Shown piece by piece: positions 37,150 through 46,528 of a stretch of 64,000 nucleotides of DNA; position 1 is the stretch's first letter; the number at the start of each line of letters is the position of its first letter. Both the position numbers and the translations under genes were made by a program. The stretch covers positions 124,001 to 188,000 of the forward strand of contig NZ_MDDR01000005.1 of the NCBI RefSeq assembly GCF_001870435.1. The letters are read 5' to 3'. Below the pieces are notes generated by a model. It was given only the letters and a program-made list of their open reading frames with translations. It made no database searches and was not told the origin of the DNA. This stretch comes from Pseudomonas costantinii. GTDB taxonomy: Bacteria > Pseudomonadota > Gammaproteobacteria > Pseudomonadales > Pseudomonadaceae.

Positions 37150-38445
37150 ATGCTTCGCGCCTTGATTACCCTCGCTCTTGTCTGCCTGCTCCAACCGGCT
37201 TTTGCCGATGAGCGCGCGCAAACCCAACAACAGTTGGACGCTACGCGTCAGGACATTACCGAGCTGAAAAAACTGCTCGGCAAGCTCCAGGAAGAGAAAT
37301 CCGGGGTGCAGAAAGACCTGCGCGGCACGGAAACCGAGATGGGCAAGCTGGAGAAGCAGGTCCAGGAGCTGCAAAAAGAATTAAAGAAGAGCGAGTCGGA
37401 ACTGGAGCGACTCGACGCTGAGAAAAAAAAACTCCAGAGCGCCCGCGTTGAACAGCAACGCCTGATCGCAATTCAGGCTCGCGCCGCCTACCAGAGCGGC
37501 CGCCAGGAATACCTCAAGCTGCTGCTCAACCAGCAGAACCCGGAAAAATTCGCCCGCACCCTCACCTACTACGACTACCTGAGCAAGGCACGCCTGGCGC
37601 AACTAAAGGGTTTTAACGAAACCCTGCGGCAACTGGCCAATGTCGAGCAAGAAATTGCCGACCAGCAGTCACAGTTGCTCGACCAGAAAAGCAACCTTGA
37701 CGCCCAGCGCGACCAGTTGGACACGGTGCGTAAGGACCGCCAGTTGGCCCTGGCCAAGCTCAATAACGACGTGAAAGCCCGTGACGCCAAACTCCAGGCC
37801 CGCGAGCAGGACCAGGCCGACCTGGGCAAAGTCCTCAAAACCATCGAAGAAACCCTGGCCCGCCAGGCACGTGAGGCCGAAGAAGCGCGGCAAAAAGCGC
37901 TGGTCGCCCAGCAGGAAGCCGAAAAAAAGCGCCAGCGTGAGGCCGAACTGGCAGCCACCACCGACGCCCCGGCGCCCCGTAAACCGGCGCATGCAGCCCC
38001 TGGCCCACTGGTTTCCAGCAGTGGCGAGTCGTTCGGCGGCCCTTTTGCTTCAGCTCGCGGCAAACTTCCATGGCCAGTTGATGGTCGACTGCTGGCACGC
38101 TTTGGTGAAACCCGTGGCGATGACACCCGCGCCAAGTGGGATGGGGTGATGATCAGCGCCGCCGCCGGCAGCCAGGTCCACGCCGTTCACGGCGGGCGTG
38201 TGGTGTTTGCTGATTGGCTGCGCGGTGCCGGTTTGTTGGTGATTCTTGACCACGGTAATGGCTATTTGAGCCTTTACGGCCACAATCAGACTTTACTCAA
38301 GTCGGCAGGTGATGTTGTAAAAGCCGGTGAATCCATCTCCACTGTCGGTAACAGTGGTGGCCAGGACACTCCGGCGCTGTACTTCGCTATTCGTCAGCAG
38401 GGTCGCCCGAGCGATCCCGCACAATGGTGCCGTTCCCAAGGATAG
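37150..38445 (+). CDS. envC: Murein hydrolase activator EnvC
   Basis: Periplasmic activator of amidases during cell separation. The 431-residue protein has a signal peptide MLRALITLALVCLLQPAFA, then a long coiled coil (about residues 25-260, rich in Lys, Glu and Gln heptads), a Pro/Ala linker, and a LytM/M23 domain (KLPWPVDGRLLARFGETRG to the end). The zinc-binding residues are degenerate: WDGVMISA and ALYFAIRQQG replace the usual ligands, as in non-catalytic EnvC. The ATG at 37150 is the one that gives a signal peptide. It heads the envC-ctp-yibQ operon. Confidence 0.94.
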   Translation: MLRALITLALVCLLQPAFADERAQTQQQLDATRQDITELKKLLGKLQEEKSGVQKDLRGTETEMGKLEKQVQELQKELKKSESELERLDAEKKKLQSARVEQQRLIAIQARAAYQSGRQEYLKLLLNQQNPEKFARTLTYYDYLSKARLAQLKGFNETLRQLANVEQEIADQQSQLLDQKSNLDAQRDQLDTVRKDRQLALAKLNNDVKARDAKLQAREQDQADLGKVLKTIEETLARQAREAEEARQKALVAQQEAEKKRQREAELAATTDAPAPRKPAHAAPGPLVSSSGESFGGPFASARGKLPWPVDGRLLARFGETRGDDTRAKWDGVMISAAAGSQVHAVHGGRVVFADWLRGAGLLVILDHGNGYLSLYGHNQTLLKSAGDVVKAGESISTVGNSGGQDTPALYFAIRQQGRPSDPAQWCRSQG

Positions 38446-38475
38446 GGTCGCATCTACATTAGGAGTTCGTTCGAC

Positions 38476-39792
38476 ATGCTGCATTTGTCCCGCCTCACTT
38501 CGCTGGCCCTGACGATCGCCCTGGTGATCGGCGCGCCTCTGGCTTTTGCCGACCAGGCCGCTGTGGCTGCACCCGCCGCCACGGCCGCGACCACCAAGGC
38601 GCCGCTGCCGCTGGACGAGCTGCGCACCTTTGCCGAGGTCATGGACAGGATCAAGGCTGCCTATGTCGAACCCGTAGACGACAAGACCCTGCTGGAAAAT
38701 GCCATCAAGGGCATGCTCAGCAACCTCGACCCGCACTCCGCCTACCTGGGCCCGGAAGATTTTGCCGAACTGCAGGAAAGCACCAGCGGTGAGTTCGGTG
38801 GCCTGGGCATCGAAGTGGGCTCCGAAGACGGCCAGATCAAAGTAGTTTCGCCAATCGACGACACTCCGGCGTCCAAGGCCGGTATCCAGGCCGGCGACTT
38901 GATCGTGAAGATCAACGGCCAGCCGACCCGCGGCCAGACCATGACCGAAGCCGTCGACAAGATGCGCGGCAAGCTCGGCCAGAAAATCACCCTGACCCTG
39001 GTACGCGACGGCGGCACCCCGTTTGACGTGACCTTGGCGCGCGCGACCATCACTGTCAAAAGCGTGAAGAGCCAATTGCTTGAGTCAGGCTACGGCTACA
39101 TCCGTATCACCCAGTTCCAGGTCAAGACCGGCGACGAAGTAGCCAAGGCCCTGGCCAAGCTGCGCAAAGACAACGGCAAGAAGCTCAACGGCATCGTGCT
39201 CGACCTGCGTAACAACCCAGGCGGCGTGCTGCAGGCGGCGGTGGAAGTGGTCGACCACTTCATCACCAAAGGCCTGATCGTCTACACCAAAGGCCGTATC
39301 GCCAACTCCGAGTTGCGCTTCTCGGCCACTGGCAATGACCTGAGCGAAGGCGTACCACTGGCCGTGCTGATCAACGGCGGCAGCGCCTCGGCGTCAGAAA
39401 TCGTCGCCGGCGCCCTGCAAGACCAAAAACGTGGCGTGCTGATGGGTACCACCAGCTTCGGCAAAGGCTCGGTGCAAACCGTGTTGCCGCTGAACAACGA
39501 CCGCGCGTTGAAGATCACCACGGCGCTCTACTACACGCCAAACGGTCGCTCGATCCAGGCCCAGGGCATCGTCCCGGACATCGAAGTGCGCAAGGCCAAG
39601 ATCACCAACGAGGCCGACAGCGAGTACTACAAGGAAGCTGACCTGCAAGGTCACTTGGGCAATGGCAACGGCGGCGCCGACCAGCCGTCCGGCAGCAGCA
39701 CCAAAGCCAAGCCGATGCCGCAGGACGATGACTACCAACTGGCCCAGGCGCTGAGCCTGCTCAAAGGCCTGAGCATCACCCGCAGCCGTTGA
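38476..39792 (+). CDS. ctpA: Carboxyl-terminal processing peptidase (S41 family)
   Basis: Periplasmic serine protease with a PDZ domain, 438 residues. A signal peptide ends near residue 24. The PDZ domain lies around residues 95-185 (EFGGLGIEVGSEDGQIKVVSP). The catalytic core has NGGSASASEIVAGALQD with the nucleophile serine and GTTSFGKGSVQT with the lysine of the Ser/Lys dyad. In pseudomonads such proteases trim peptidoglycan hydrolases. It is 30 bases after envC, which fits joint control of murein remodelling. Confidence 0.94.
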   Translation: MLHLSRLTSLALTIALVIGAPLAFADQAAVAAPAATAATTKAPLPLDELRTFAEVMDRIKAAYVEPVDDKTLLENAIKGMLSNLDPHSAYLGPEDFAELQESTSGEFGGLGIEVGSEDGQIKVVSPIDDTPASKAGIQAGDLIVKINGQPTRGQTMTEAVDKMRGKLGQKITLTLVRDGGTPFDVTLARATITVKSVKSQLLESGYGYIRITQFQVKTGDEVAKALAKLRKDNGKKLNGIVLDLRNNPGGVLQAAVEVVDHFITKGLIVYTKGRIANSELRFSATGNDLSEGVPLAVLINGGSASASEIVAGALQDQKRGVLMGTTSFGKGSVQTVLPLNNDRALKITTALYYTPNGRSIQAQGIVPDIEVRKAKITNEADSEYYKEADLQGHLGNGNGGADQPSGSSTKAKPMPQDDDYQLAQALSLLKGLSITRSR

Positions 39793-39793
39793 T

Positions 39794-40579
39794 ATGCGTT
39801 TTGCACTGATCATCGCTGCGCTGCTCAGCCTGGCAGGGGTCGCCCAAGCGGCCCCTGCCGATGAGCCTCACAAAGCCTACCTGACCCTCATCATCGACGA
39901 CCTGGGGCAAAACCTGCCCAGGGACCGTCGTGTGCTGGCCCTGCCTGGGCCGGTGACCACGGCAATCATGCCCGACACGCCCCACGCCGCCGAATTCGCG
40001 CGTGAAGCGCACAAGGCCGGCAAAATCGTCATCCTGCACATGCCCATGGACCCGGCCACTGGCCCCTTCGCCTGGCACCCCGACCTGCCTATCGAAGAAC
40101 TCGGCAAACGCTTGGACGCCGCCTTCAAGGCTGTGCCCTACACCGCAGGCATCAACAACCACATGGGCAGCCGCATGACCGCGCAACCGGCGGCGATGGC
40201 CTGGTTGATGGCTGAACTGCAACGGCGTAACAAGTTCTTTGTCGACAGCCGCACCAGCGCGCAAACCGTCGCGGCCGCCGAGGCGCAGAAGATTGGTTTG
40301 GCCCATGTCTCGCGGGATGTGTTCCTCGATGACGAACGCACTGAAGGTGCAATTACCACGCAGCTGCAAACCGCAATCAAGCTGGCCCATAAACAAGGCT
40401 CGGTGGTGATGATCGGCCACCCTTACCCGCAAACCCTGGCGGTGCTTGAGCGCGAACTGCCCAAGCTCAAGGCCCAGGGCATCGACTGGATTGATATCAA
40501 GTTGATGATCAGCGTGCGCAGTAACCAGGCGATGGCTGGACATGGGAAAAACGGCACGTATTTCCCGGTGCCTAGATAA
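39794..40579 (+). CDS. Divergent polysaccharide deacetylase family protein (YibQ-like)
   Basis: A 261-residue periplasmic protein with a signal peptide MRFALIIAALLSLAGVAQA. The polysaccharide-deacetylase-like fold shows LTLIIDDLGQN, ILHMPMDP, GINNHMGSRMT and VVMIGHPYPQTL, which may hold a metal. The family (DUF610/YibQ) follows envC and ctp in many proteobacteria; its substrate is not known. The gene begins one base after the ctp stop. Confidence 0.9.
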   Translation: MRFALIIAALLSLAGVAQAAPADEPHKAYLTLIIDDLGQNLPRDRRVLALPGPVTTAIMPDTPHAAEFAREAHKAGKIVILHMPMDPATGPFAWHPDLPIEELGKRLDAAFKAVPYTAGINNHMGSRMTAQPAAMAWLMAELQRRNKFFVDSRTSAQTVAAAEAQKIGLAHVSRDVFLDDERTEGAITTQLQTAIKLAHKQGSVVMIGHPYPQTLAVLERELPKLKAQGIDWIDIKLMISVRSNQAMAGHGKNGTYFPVPR

Positions 40580-40650
40580 ATACCCTTCTCGGCACGCACG
40601 TTCCTGAATAGTTGGCCCTTACGGTTCACCCATTCAGGACTCGCTTTGCC

Positions 40651-41943
40651 ATGGAATCAATCCGCTATTCAAACCTACTGATCAACTTCACCACCGAGTT
40701 CAGCCCGCTCTGGAACGACAAAGGCGCGGGCAGTGAAAACCCGGTCAGTTTCTGGCGCCCCGTCCCGTCCTCAGACTTTCTCAATGACTTTTTCCCCCTC
40801 GGGGACTTGGTGGTTGGCGGCTACGACAACGTCAACAAACACCGTATTGTCGCTGTTGTCAGCGAAACACACGTTGTCGGGCTGCAAAGGGCTCTCAGTG
40901 CGCCCGTTGAATACGACCTTGTGTGGAAAGACTCAGGCTCAAACGCCTATGCCGACGGCTCCATATGGCGCCCTATTCCGCCCCAAGGGTACGTCGCGCT
41001 TGGTCTGGTGTGCGGCATCGGTCATGACAAGCCGTCGCGCAATGCCATCCGCTGTGTCAGAGCTGACTTGGTCATCGCTTCCTACATCAGCGATCTGGTC
41101 TGGAACGACAAAGGCAGCGGTGCCCTCAAGGACTTCAGCGCCTGGAACATTGCCCCGCCAGGCGCCGCTTCAGGGGAAGCGTATTTTTCGGCAGGTACGT
41201 TTGTGGGTGCCGACAGTTACACCAAGCCCACAACCCATATTGCCGCTTACTCATTGCGCATGCAGATACAACAGACTGTCAGCAACGCACCACCCGCCCC
41301 CGCACTCCCTGGCTATCGGCAACCCTCGCCGTTCGAGGCCGCCCACCTCACACACACCTGCGAGATTGCCTGGTTTACGGTAAAAGACCCTAATTTGCAC
41401 CCGATCGAACAGTTGCGCACATCGCCCACCTATCGGTTGGAGCGCTCGGACCGGTACGTGTTGGTCGGGTTCGGGCATAACCAGACTTCGGTTAACCAGA
41501 CCTTTAAATGGACTGCCACCCGAGGAGAAAACGGCGCAAATTCGACGACCCTCACCAACACCACCGCGATCGAAGTCGGCGGAGAATGGCAGTTTTCACT
41601 GTTAGGCTCCTCGATAAAATTCTCAGCCAAGTTGAGCAAGAGCCTGACGCATACCGAAACGTCGTCGAATGGATGGACCACGTCAACCGCGTTCGAAATT
41701 GCCGCCGCAGTCCCGGCAAACAAAGCTGTGGCGGTTTACCTGATCCAGAGTGACTACCGACTGCTGCGACACAACGGTACTCAGGTCGCTTCTGACGTCA
41801 GCTACACCGACGGCGACAGTGTGTACTGGAGCGAATACCCACCCACCCGCGAGTGCACGGTCACCTGTACACCCTTGCCCGACCAGGCTTTACGTGGCGC
41901 AAGTAAAACGCCAACACAGGCCCCACGCCCACCCGCTATATAA
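40651..41943 (+). CDS. Vps62-like protein A, possible pore-forming effector
   Basis: A 430-residue protein with no signal peptide. The N-terminal part holds three repeats of W-[NK]-D-x-G followed by a W-R-P-x-P-like motif, at residues 21, 92 and 151 (LWNDKGAG, VWKDSGSN, VWNDKGSG), the pattern of Vps62-related proteins and suggestive of a threefold beta-prism. After a Pro-rich hinge (about 212-226), residues 255-380 include a Ser/Thr-rich alternating stretch (FKWTATRGENGANSTTLTNT onward) like the membrane-inserting region of aerolysin/ETX-MTX2 toxins. The ATG at 40651 is weakly preceded by AGGA. A paralogue follows. Toxin activity is inferred only. Confidence 0.8.
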   Translation: MESIRYSNLLINFTTEFSPLWNDKGAGSENPVSFWRPVPSSDFLNDFFPLGDLVVGGYDNVNKHRIVAVVSETHVVGLQRALSAPVEYDLVWKDSGSNAYADGSIWRPIPPQGYVALGLVCGIGHDKPSRNAIRCVRADLVIASYISDLVWNDKGSGALKDFSAWNIAPPGAASGEAYFSAGTFVGADSYTKPTTHIAAYSLRMQIQQTVSNAPPAPALPGYRQPSPFEAAHLTHTCEIAWFTVKDPNLHPIEQLRTSPTYRLERSDRYVLVGFGHNQTSVNQTFKWTATRGENGANSTTLTNTTAIEVGGEWQFSLLGSSIKFSAKLSKSLTHTETSSNGWTTSTAFEIAAAVPANKAVAVYLIQSDYRLLRHNGTQVASDVSYTDGDSVYWSEYPPTRECTVTCTPLPDQALRGASKTPTQAPRPPAI

Positions 41944-42006
41944 CTACCGCTCTGCGCCAGACGAACTACTCGATAGTTGATGCTCCAATCAACTGGAGAG
42001 CCCTCC

Positions 42007-43299
42007 ATGAAGCCTCTGCAATTCAACGACCTGCTCATCAGCTTTACCAGCGAGTTTCTACCTCTGTGGAACGACAAGGGGTCCGGCGCGCACAAAGCCG
42101 TCGGCCTCTGGAGGCCGAGCACTGCATCCGATGAACTGAGCCCGTTTTACTCCTTGGGTGATATTGCGGTGGATCACTATCGCAATATCAACCATGACAA
42201 GATCGTCGCAGTCGTCAGCGACACGAATAAGGTCAATGGCACGGCCCTGCGTCCGCCGGTCGATTACCACTTGGTGTGGCAGGATGAAGGAACGGGCGCG
42301 CGAAGCAACGCGTCCATCTGGCGCCCGATACCGCCAGAAGGCTATGTGGCGATGGGGCTGGTGTACGGCATGAACTACGACAAACCCTCGCGCCATGCTG
42401 TGCGCTGTGTACGAGAAGACCTGGTGGTGACGGCTCAAGCGGGCGAACTGATCTGGAACGATAAAGGTAGCGGCTCCGCCAACGATTTGAGCGCCTGGTC
42501 GATTACCCCTCCCGATGCATCAGTTGGCGAACTCTACCTGGCCCCCGGCACGTTCATCGGCAGTGACAGCTACGCCAAGCCAAGCCTTGCGGTCTATTCG
42601 CTACGCCTGACGCTGTCAGCGCAATTCAGCGACCTGCCACCACCGCCCGCCCTCACCGGGCATGAAAGCCCAACCCTTGATGAAACCACCCCCACGATCC
42701 AGGTGTGCGAACTGCCGTGGTTCTGTGTAAAAGACCCGGAACTGACTGCGATCGAACAGTTTCAGTCTTCGCCCACTTATCGGCTGGAGCGCATGGATCG
42801 TCACCTTTTCACAGGCTTCGGGCATAACACCGAAGCGACCAGTCAGCCGTTCATGTGGACCGCCACTAAAGGCGAAATAGGAGGACATGCCAAAGCTCTG
42901 GCAGCTAATACCAGCATCGACCTGTGCAACGAGTGGCCTGTGAGCGAACACGCCTTCGCGTTGAATTTTTCGGCGCACTTGGGTCGTGACTTCACACACA
43001 CCCAACGCTCGGCGAAAGGCTGGAGCCATTCCTCGCCGCTGGAAATCATCACTTACGTTCCGCCGAAGAAAGCCGTTGCGGCTTACCTTCTGCAAAGTGA
43101 ATACCGCCTGTTGCGCCAGGACGGCAGCCAAGTGTCAGGCGCCGTCTGCTACAACAATGGCGATCACGTTTATATGAGCGAGTCTCCAAACGCTGAGCCA
43201 CTAGCCGATGAGGCGCATCAACCGGTAGAACGCCCTCAAGCAGAGCCTGAGCTAGAGGTAACGAGCCATGATTTGATCGACAACACCCTCACCCCGTAA
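42007..43299 (+). CDS. Vps62-like protein B, tandem paralogue
   Basis: Also 430 residues and colinear with protein A; roughly half of aligned residues look identical by eye. It has LWNDKGSG, VWQDEGTG and IWNDKGSG with SIWRPIPPEGYVAMGLV, then a Pro-rich hinge (PPPPALTG). The conserved SSPTYRLERMDRHLFTGFGHN leads into a Ser/Thr-rich C-terminal half (FTHTQRSAKGWSHSSPLEI). The acidic tail beyond residue 400 differs from that of A. A GGAGAG ribosome site precedes the ATG. Its last 48 bases overlap the convergent binding-protein gene. Function is unknown; joint action with protein A is inferred. Confidence 0.8.
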   Translation: MKPLQFNDLLISFTSEFLPLWNDKGSGAHKAVGLWRPSTASDELSPFYSLGDIAVDHYRNINHDKIVAVVSDTNKVNGTALRPPVDYHLVWQDEGTGARSNASIWRPIPPEGYVAMGLVYGMNYDKPSRHAVRCVREDLVVTAQAGELIWNDKGSGSANDLSAWSITPPDASVGELYLAPGTFIGSDSYAKPSLAVYSLRLTLSAQFSDLPPPPALTGHESPTLDETTPTIQVCELPWFCVKDPELTAIEQFQSSPTYRLERMDRHLFTGFGHNTEATSQPFMWTATKGEIGGHAKALAANTSIDLCNEWPVSEHAFALNFSAHLGRDFTHTQRSAKGWSHSSPLEIITYVPPKKAVAAYLLQSEYRLLRQDGSQVSGAVCYNNGDHVYMSESPNAEPLADEAHQPVERPQAEPELEVTSHDLIDNTLTP

Positions 43300-44007
43300 C
43301 TGATCGAGTGCCGCCTGAAGCTTGGTCACCACTTCATCCGGCACGTCTTTGTTCAGGGCCAGGTACAACTGGGCACTGTTGAAACGCAGGACCGTCTTGA
43401 GCTGGGTCACGCCGACTTGGCGTGCCAGATAGCGGCCCGCCGGATCACCGGTCGCCCACAAATCTATCTGGCCATCCACCAGCTTTTGCGCATTGTCCTG
43501 GTCACGTAGCGCAATGACCGGGTTGAGGCCCTGCTTCTCGAGGGTCTCGGCAATGGCATCGCCCTTATAGGCGCCGATCTTGTAGCGGCGGGCGTGCTCG
43601 AGGTCGTCCAGTTGAATCTTGCTGTCGGCCTTGGCCAGCATCACCCAATCGTCCGGACCGATGGGGCCGACCCATTTGAACAACGCTTCGCGATCCGGTA
43701 AACGCGCCATCACGAACACACCATAGCCAGGTTTTTCCAGGGCGAGTTTGTAGATTCGTTCCCAAGGAAAACGCAGGGTCAGGTTGTAGGAAACACCGGC
43801 ACGCTTGAAGGTCTCGCGCACGATGTCCACGGCGATGCCTTCGATGTTCTCGTCCTTAGCGAAGTTCTTGCCGTTTTTCGCCATGTTGTAGGGCGGGAAG
43901 TTTTCCGTCAGCAACACAAGGGAGGCTTCGGACGGTTCTTCGGCGTGGGCAGTACCGACCATAAGCACGGAGGCACTGGCGAGGGCGAGCAACAAGGTCT
44001 TGAACAT
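43252..44007 (-). CDS. Periplasmic solute-binding protein, family 3 (amino acid type)
   Basis: A 251-residue secreted protein with signal peptide MFKTLLLALASASVLMVGTAHA. The mature domain has the family 3 fold: LVLLTENFPPYNM at the start, VAVDIV-type segment (GIAVDIVRETFKRAG), and DGQIDLWATGDPAGRYLA near the hinge. No transporter genes adjoin it, so it may serve a distant permease or another role. The family in pseudomonads often has such orphan members. Its 3' end overlaps Vps62-like B by 48 bases on the other strand. Confidence 0.87.
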   Translation of the reverse strand: MFKTLLLALASASVLMVGTAHAEEPSEASLVLLTENFPPYNMAKNGKNFAKDENIEGIAVDIVRETFKRAGVSYNLTLRFPWERIYKLALEKPGYGVFVMARLPDREALFKWVGPIGPDDWVMLAKADSKIQLDDLEHARRYKIGAYKGDAIAETLEKQGLNPVIALRDQDNAQKLVDGQIDLWATGDPAGRYLARQVGVTQLKTVLRFNSAQLYLALNKDVPDEVVTKLQAALDQLRGEGVVDQIMARYL

Positions 44008-44073
44008 GAAGGCTACCGGAATCCATGGCAAGCGCAGAGAGTGCCGCGCGCCCGCCATGGTGTCCAGCAGCGT

Positions 44074-44844
44074 TTAGCGAACGACGATACCGCGCGCCGC
44101 CATGTAGGCCTTGGCCTCGGGAACGGTGTATTCGCCAAAGTGGAAAATACTCGCCGCCAGCACCGCGCTGGCGTGGCCTTCGATCACGCCGTCGGCCAAG
44201 TGTTGCAGGTTACCAACGCCGCCGGAAGCGATCACCGGAATACCCAGTGCATCGCTGATGGCGCGGGTGACGCCCAGGTCGAAGCCATTTTTCATGCCGT
44301 CCTGGTCCATGCTGGTCAGCAGGATTTCACCGGCGCCCAAACCCTCCATCTTCATCGCCCACTCCACCGCATCCAGGCCGGTCGGCTTGCGACCGCCGTG
44401 GGTGAAGATCTCCCAACGCGGGGTTTCACCCGGGCCGGAGACTTTCTTGGCGTCGATGGCGACCACGATGCATTGCGAGCCAAAGTGCTGCGCGGCTTCG
44501 CCGACGAATTCCGGGTTGAACACCGCAGCGGTGTTGATCGAAACCTTGTCCGCGCCGGCATTGAGCAGGTTGCGAATGTCTTGCACAGTGCGCACGCCAC
44601 CGCCCACGGTCAGCGGGATAAACACTTGGCTGGCCATGCGTTCGACGGTATGCAGCGTGGTGTCGCGGCCGTCGACGCTGGCGGTGATGTCGAGAAAGGT
44701 AATCTCGTCGGCACCTTGCTCATCGTAGCGACGGGCGATTTCCACCGGGTCGCCGGCGTCACGGATGTTCTCAAACTTGACGCCCTTGACCACGCGACCG
44801 TTGTCGACGTCCAGGCAAGGGATGATGCGTTTGGCCAGCGCCAT
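44074..44844 (-). CDS. hisF: Imidazole glycerol phosphate synthase subunit HisF
   Basis: Cyclase subunit that uses ammonia from HisH to form imidazole glycerol phosphate and AICAR. The 256-residue (beta-alpha)8 barrel has [18 protein letters not shown] with the catalytic aspartate, [10 protein letters not shown], and VVAIDAKKV with the second aspartate. It is the last gene of the hisB-hisH-DUF2164-hisA-hisF group, ten bases after hisA. Confidence 0.97.
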   Translation of the reverse strand: MALAKRIIPCLDVDNGRVVKGVKFENIRDAGDPVEIARRYDEQGADEITFLDITASVDGRDTTLHTVERMASQVFIPLTVGGGVRTVQDIRNLLNAGADKVSINTAAVFNPEFVGEAAQHFGSQCIVVAIDAKKVSGPGETPRWEIFTHGGRKPTGLDAVEWAMKMEGLGAGEILLTSMDQDGMKNGFDLGVTRAISDALGIPVIASGGVGNLQHLADGVIEGHASAVLAASIFHFGEYTVPEAKAYMAARGIVVR

Positions 44845-44854
44845 GGTCAGTTCC

Positions 44855-45592
44855 TCAGCCGTTGTAGGCGTCGCAGTAAGCCTGGGCTTCAGCGACGTCC
44901 AGGGTCCCTTCGTAGATCGCGCGGCCGGTGATGGCGCCGATGATGCCGGGGGCCTTGGCGTCCAGCAGCGACTTGATGTCGCCCAGGTTGTGAATACCGC
45001 CGGAGGCGATCACTGGAATTTTGGTAGCGGCAGCCAACGCAGCGGTGAACGGTACGTTGCAGCCCTGCATCATGCCGTCTTTGGCAATGTCGGTATAAAC
45101 GATGGCGGACACACCGTCGGCTTCGAACTGCTTGGCCAGGTCGATCACTTGGATGGTGCTGATTTCAGCCCAACCGTCGGTGGCGACGAAACCGTCTTTA
45201 GCGTCCAGGCCTACGATCACTTTGCCCGGGAACGCGCGGCAGGCTTCGGCAACGAAGGCCGGGTCTTTCACAGCCTTGGTGCCGATGATCACGTAGCTCA
45301 CGCCGGCTTTGACGTAATGCTCGATGGTTTCCAGGGAGCGGATACCGCCGCCGATCTGGATCGGCAGGTTCGGGTAGCGCTTGGCGATCGCAGTGACCAC
45401 CTCGCCATTGACCGGCTGGCCTTCGAAGGCGCCGTTCAAGTCCACCAGATGCAGACGACGGCAACCACCCTCCACCCATTTGGCAGCCATGCTCACCGGG
45501 TCATCGGAGAACACGGTGGAATCTTCCATGCGGCCTTGGCGCAGGCGGACACAAGCGCCGTCCTTGAGATCGATAGCGGGGATAATCAGCAT
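44855..45592 (-). CDS. hisA: ProFAR isomerase HisA
   Basis: Isomerises ProFAR to PRFAR in histidine biosynthesis. The 245-residue barrel begins [20 protein letters not shown] with the catalytic aspartate and has IQIGGGIRS and [15 protein letters not shown], the paired phosphate-binding and active-site strands. It lies 39 bases after a DUF2164 gene and directly precedes hisF. Confidence 0.97.
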   Translation of the reverse strand: MLIIPAIDLKDGACVRLRQGRMEDSTVFSDDPVSMAAKWVEGGCRRLHLVDLNGAFEGQPVNGEVVTAIAKRYPNLPIQIGGGIRSLETIEHYVKAGVSYVIIGTKAVKDPAFVAEACRAFPGKVIVGLDAKDGFVATDGWAEISTIQVIDLAKQFEADGVSAIVYTDIAKDGMMQGCNVPFTAALAAATKIPVIASGGIHNLGDIKSLLDAKAPGIIGAITGRAIYEGTLDVAEAQAYCDAYNG

Positions 45593-45631
45593 CTGGCAAA
45601 CCTTATTCGATATTCAGCAATGCTTGGGAAA

Positions 45632-45889
45632 TCAGGGTTTCTCAAGCGACCACAAGTCGCTTTCGATGCTTTCGAACCTTTCTTTAAGGAGCGTCTGCGT
45701 GTCGAAAATCGCCTTGTTGTAATAGTGCGGCGCAACTTCGGTAGTAAACAGCTCAAGAATCTCGGCGACCTCGAACGAGCCCAGCTTGAGCTCGAAACGG
45801 TCCTCCATGAAACGCTTGATCTTGAGGGTAGCCTCACTCTCCTGTTCGGGCGTGAGGTTCAAGACCGGCAATTTCGGCTTCTTGGTCAT
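45632..45889 (-). CDS. DUF2164 domain protein
   Basis: An 85-residue soluble protein matching DUF2164 by pattern: LNLTPEQESEATLKIKRFME, then SFEVAEILELFTTEVAPHYYNKAI and TQTLLKERFESIESDLWSLE. It is wedged inside the his operon, with its start codon adjacent to the hisH stop and hisA close behind. Co-expression with histidine biosynthesis is therefore likely, but no role is known to me. Confidence 0.88.
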   Translation of the reverse strand: MTKKPKLPVLNLTPEQESEATLKIKRFMEDRFELKLGSFEVAEILELFTTEVAPHYYNKAIFDTQTLLKERFESIESDLWSLEKP

Positions 45890-46528
45890 TTACCAACGCC
45901 CATCCCAGGCGGCGAAGTTCTGCAGCAATTGCAGGCCATGGGTATGGCTCTTCTCCGGGTGGAACTGCACGGCAAAGCGCGAACCTTCGGCCAGCGCGGC
46001 GGCGAAGTCGACGCCGTAGTGCCCGCCACCCACCACCTGGCGCGGGTTACCGGCGGCGATGTAGTAGCTGTGTACGAAATAGAAACGCGCCATGTCCGGC
46101 ACGTTGTGCCACAGCGGGTGATCCACGGTCTGACGGACTTCGTTCCAGCCCATGTGCGGGACTTTCAGGTGGGCACCGTCTTCATGCAGGTCCTTGCCGA
46201 AGAACTTCACCTGGCCAGGGAAGAGGCCGATGCAATCAACGCCGTCGTTCTCTTCACTGCTGTCGAGCAAGGCTTGCATGCCTACGCAGATGCCGAGGAA
46301 GGGGCGATCCTGGCTGACTTCACGCACCAGGCTGTCAAAGCCCAGGCGGCGGATTTCGGCCATGCAATCGCGAATCGCACCAACGCCGGGAAACACCACC
46401 CGGTCGGCTTCGCGAATCACCTTGGCATCGCTGGTGATCAACACCTTACCGGCACCTACGTGCTCGAGGGCCTTGGCCACCGAGTGCAGGTTACCCATGC
46501 CGTAATCGATAACCGCGACCGTCTGCAT
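45890..46528 (-). CDS. hisH: Imidazole glycerol phosphate synthase glutaminase subunit HisH
   Basis: Type 1 glutamine amidotransferase that feeds ammonia to HisF. The 212-residue protein has [17 protein letters not shown] at the N-terminus, the catalytic cysteine in [11 protein letters not shown], and the His-Glu pair in [12 protein letters not shown]. It overlaps the end of hisB by one base. Confidence 0.97.
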   Translation of the reverse strand: MQTVAVIDYGMGNLHSVAKALEHVGAGKVLITSDAKVIREADRVVFPGVGAIRDCMAEIRRLGFDSLVREVSQDRPFLGICVGMQALLDSSEENDGVDCIGLFPGQVKFFGKDLHEDGAHLKVPHMGWNEVRQTVDHPLWHNVPDMARFYFVHSYYIAAGNPRQVVGGGHYGVDFAAALAEGSRFAVQFHPEKSHTHGLQLLQNFAAWDGRW

